Shown: positions 5,322 through 5,453 of the stretch, piece after piece
How positions within the stretch are numbered: position 1 is the stretch's first letter
How the letters are laid out: each line of letters starts with the position of its first letter
From: Bacteroidales bacterium
Lineage (GTDB): Bacteria; Bacteroidota; Bacteroidia; Bacteroidales; UBA7960
Assembly (NCBI GenBank): GCA_007120675.1
Contig: SKNE01000211.1
Location: forward strand, 1 to 5,453
Reading direction: 5' to 3'
Length of the DNA: 5,453 nt
The notes under the pieces: generated by a model
What the model was told of the DNA's origin: nothing
Database searches by the model: none
Seen by the model: only the letters and a program-made list of their open reading frames with translations
Position numbers and translations under genes: made by a program

Positions 5322-5453
5322 TTAAGATTCAGACCCTTTTTTCAGCACCTCACGGGCCCTTAGCAGGGAACATTCGATGGTCTCACAAACGTTCTCTGGT
5401 CCAATGTCATGATACAGGCCCTCCTTGATCAGGGACTCCCTCACCCTGGGGAC
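5322..5453 (-). CDS. C-terminal end of an unidentified protein (partial)
   Basis: An open frame enters from the right edge on the minus strand and ends at TAA (5322-5324), giving 43 codons with no start in the window. The residues are hydrophilic and helix-prone, with REVLKKGSES at the C terminus and LIKEGLYHDIGPENV before it. Third codon positions favour G and C like the neighbouring genes, which supports real coding. Its stop lies 12 bp from the ftcD stop, a tight convergent pair with no visible hairpin terminator between them. I do not recognise the family: nothing in the visible tail points to a histidine-utilisation enzyme, and too little is present for a function. A chance open frame is possible but less likely. 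Confidence 0.55.
   Translation of the reverse strand, partial: VPRVRESLIKEGLYHDIGPENVCETIECSLLRAREVLKKGSES

Overview
The window looks like ordinary chromosomal DNA from a member of the Bacteroidota. Three things point there: a textbook Bacteroidota promoter (TTTG, 18 bp, TATCTTTG) in front of the L19 gene; no Shine-Dalgarno-like sequence in front of any start; and a TIGR02757/DUF2400 protein, a family I associate with this phylum. Base composition looks like mid-50s percent GC by eye (not computed), which is fairly high for the phylum and would fit an environmental Bacteroidales-type or other uncultivated lineage. I cannot name a genus.

Layout, left to right. A guanine deaminase gene (guaD, minus strand, 18-494) is divergent from a TIGR02757/DUF2400 gene (plus, 581-1408) across an 86-bp spacer holding a promoter-like element for guaD. 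Next on the plus strand come an atypical short-chain dehydrogenase-fold protein related to E. coli YraR/TIP30 (1504-2166), trmD (2286-2957), rplS (3094-3450) with its own promoter and a strong intrinsic terminator, and a long bifunctional formimidoyltransferase-cyclodeaminase (ftcD type, 3615-5309). At the right edge the C-terminal 43 codons of an unidentified minus-strand gene run off the window (5322-5453), convergent with ftcD.

Functionally this is a housekeeping mixture rather than one system. TrmD makes m1G37 in tRNA, which guards the reading frame, and L19 is a 50S subunit protein; the two are neighbours in many bacteria. GuaD converts guanine to xanthine. The FTCD protein moves the formimino group of formiminoglutamate (histidine breakdown) onto tetrahydrofolate and then deaminates it to methenyl-THF. 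No other histidine-utilisation gene is visible.

I found no CRISPR array, tRNA, rRNA, insertion sequence, phage or toxin-antitoxin signal, and no convincing new multi-gene system. The most worthwhile lead is the TIGR02757 protein: its C-terminal half carries an LDVH...RVARKLGL segment that resembles the catalytic-Asp region of HhH-GPD DNA glycosylases such as OGG1, with a lysine 35 residues upstream that could be a lyase-type nucleophile.
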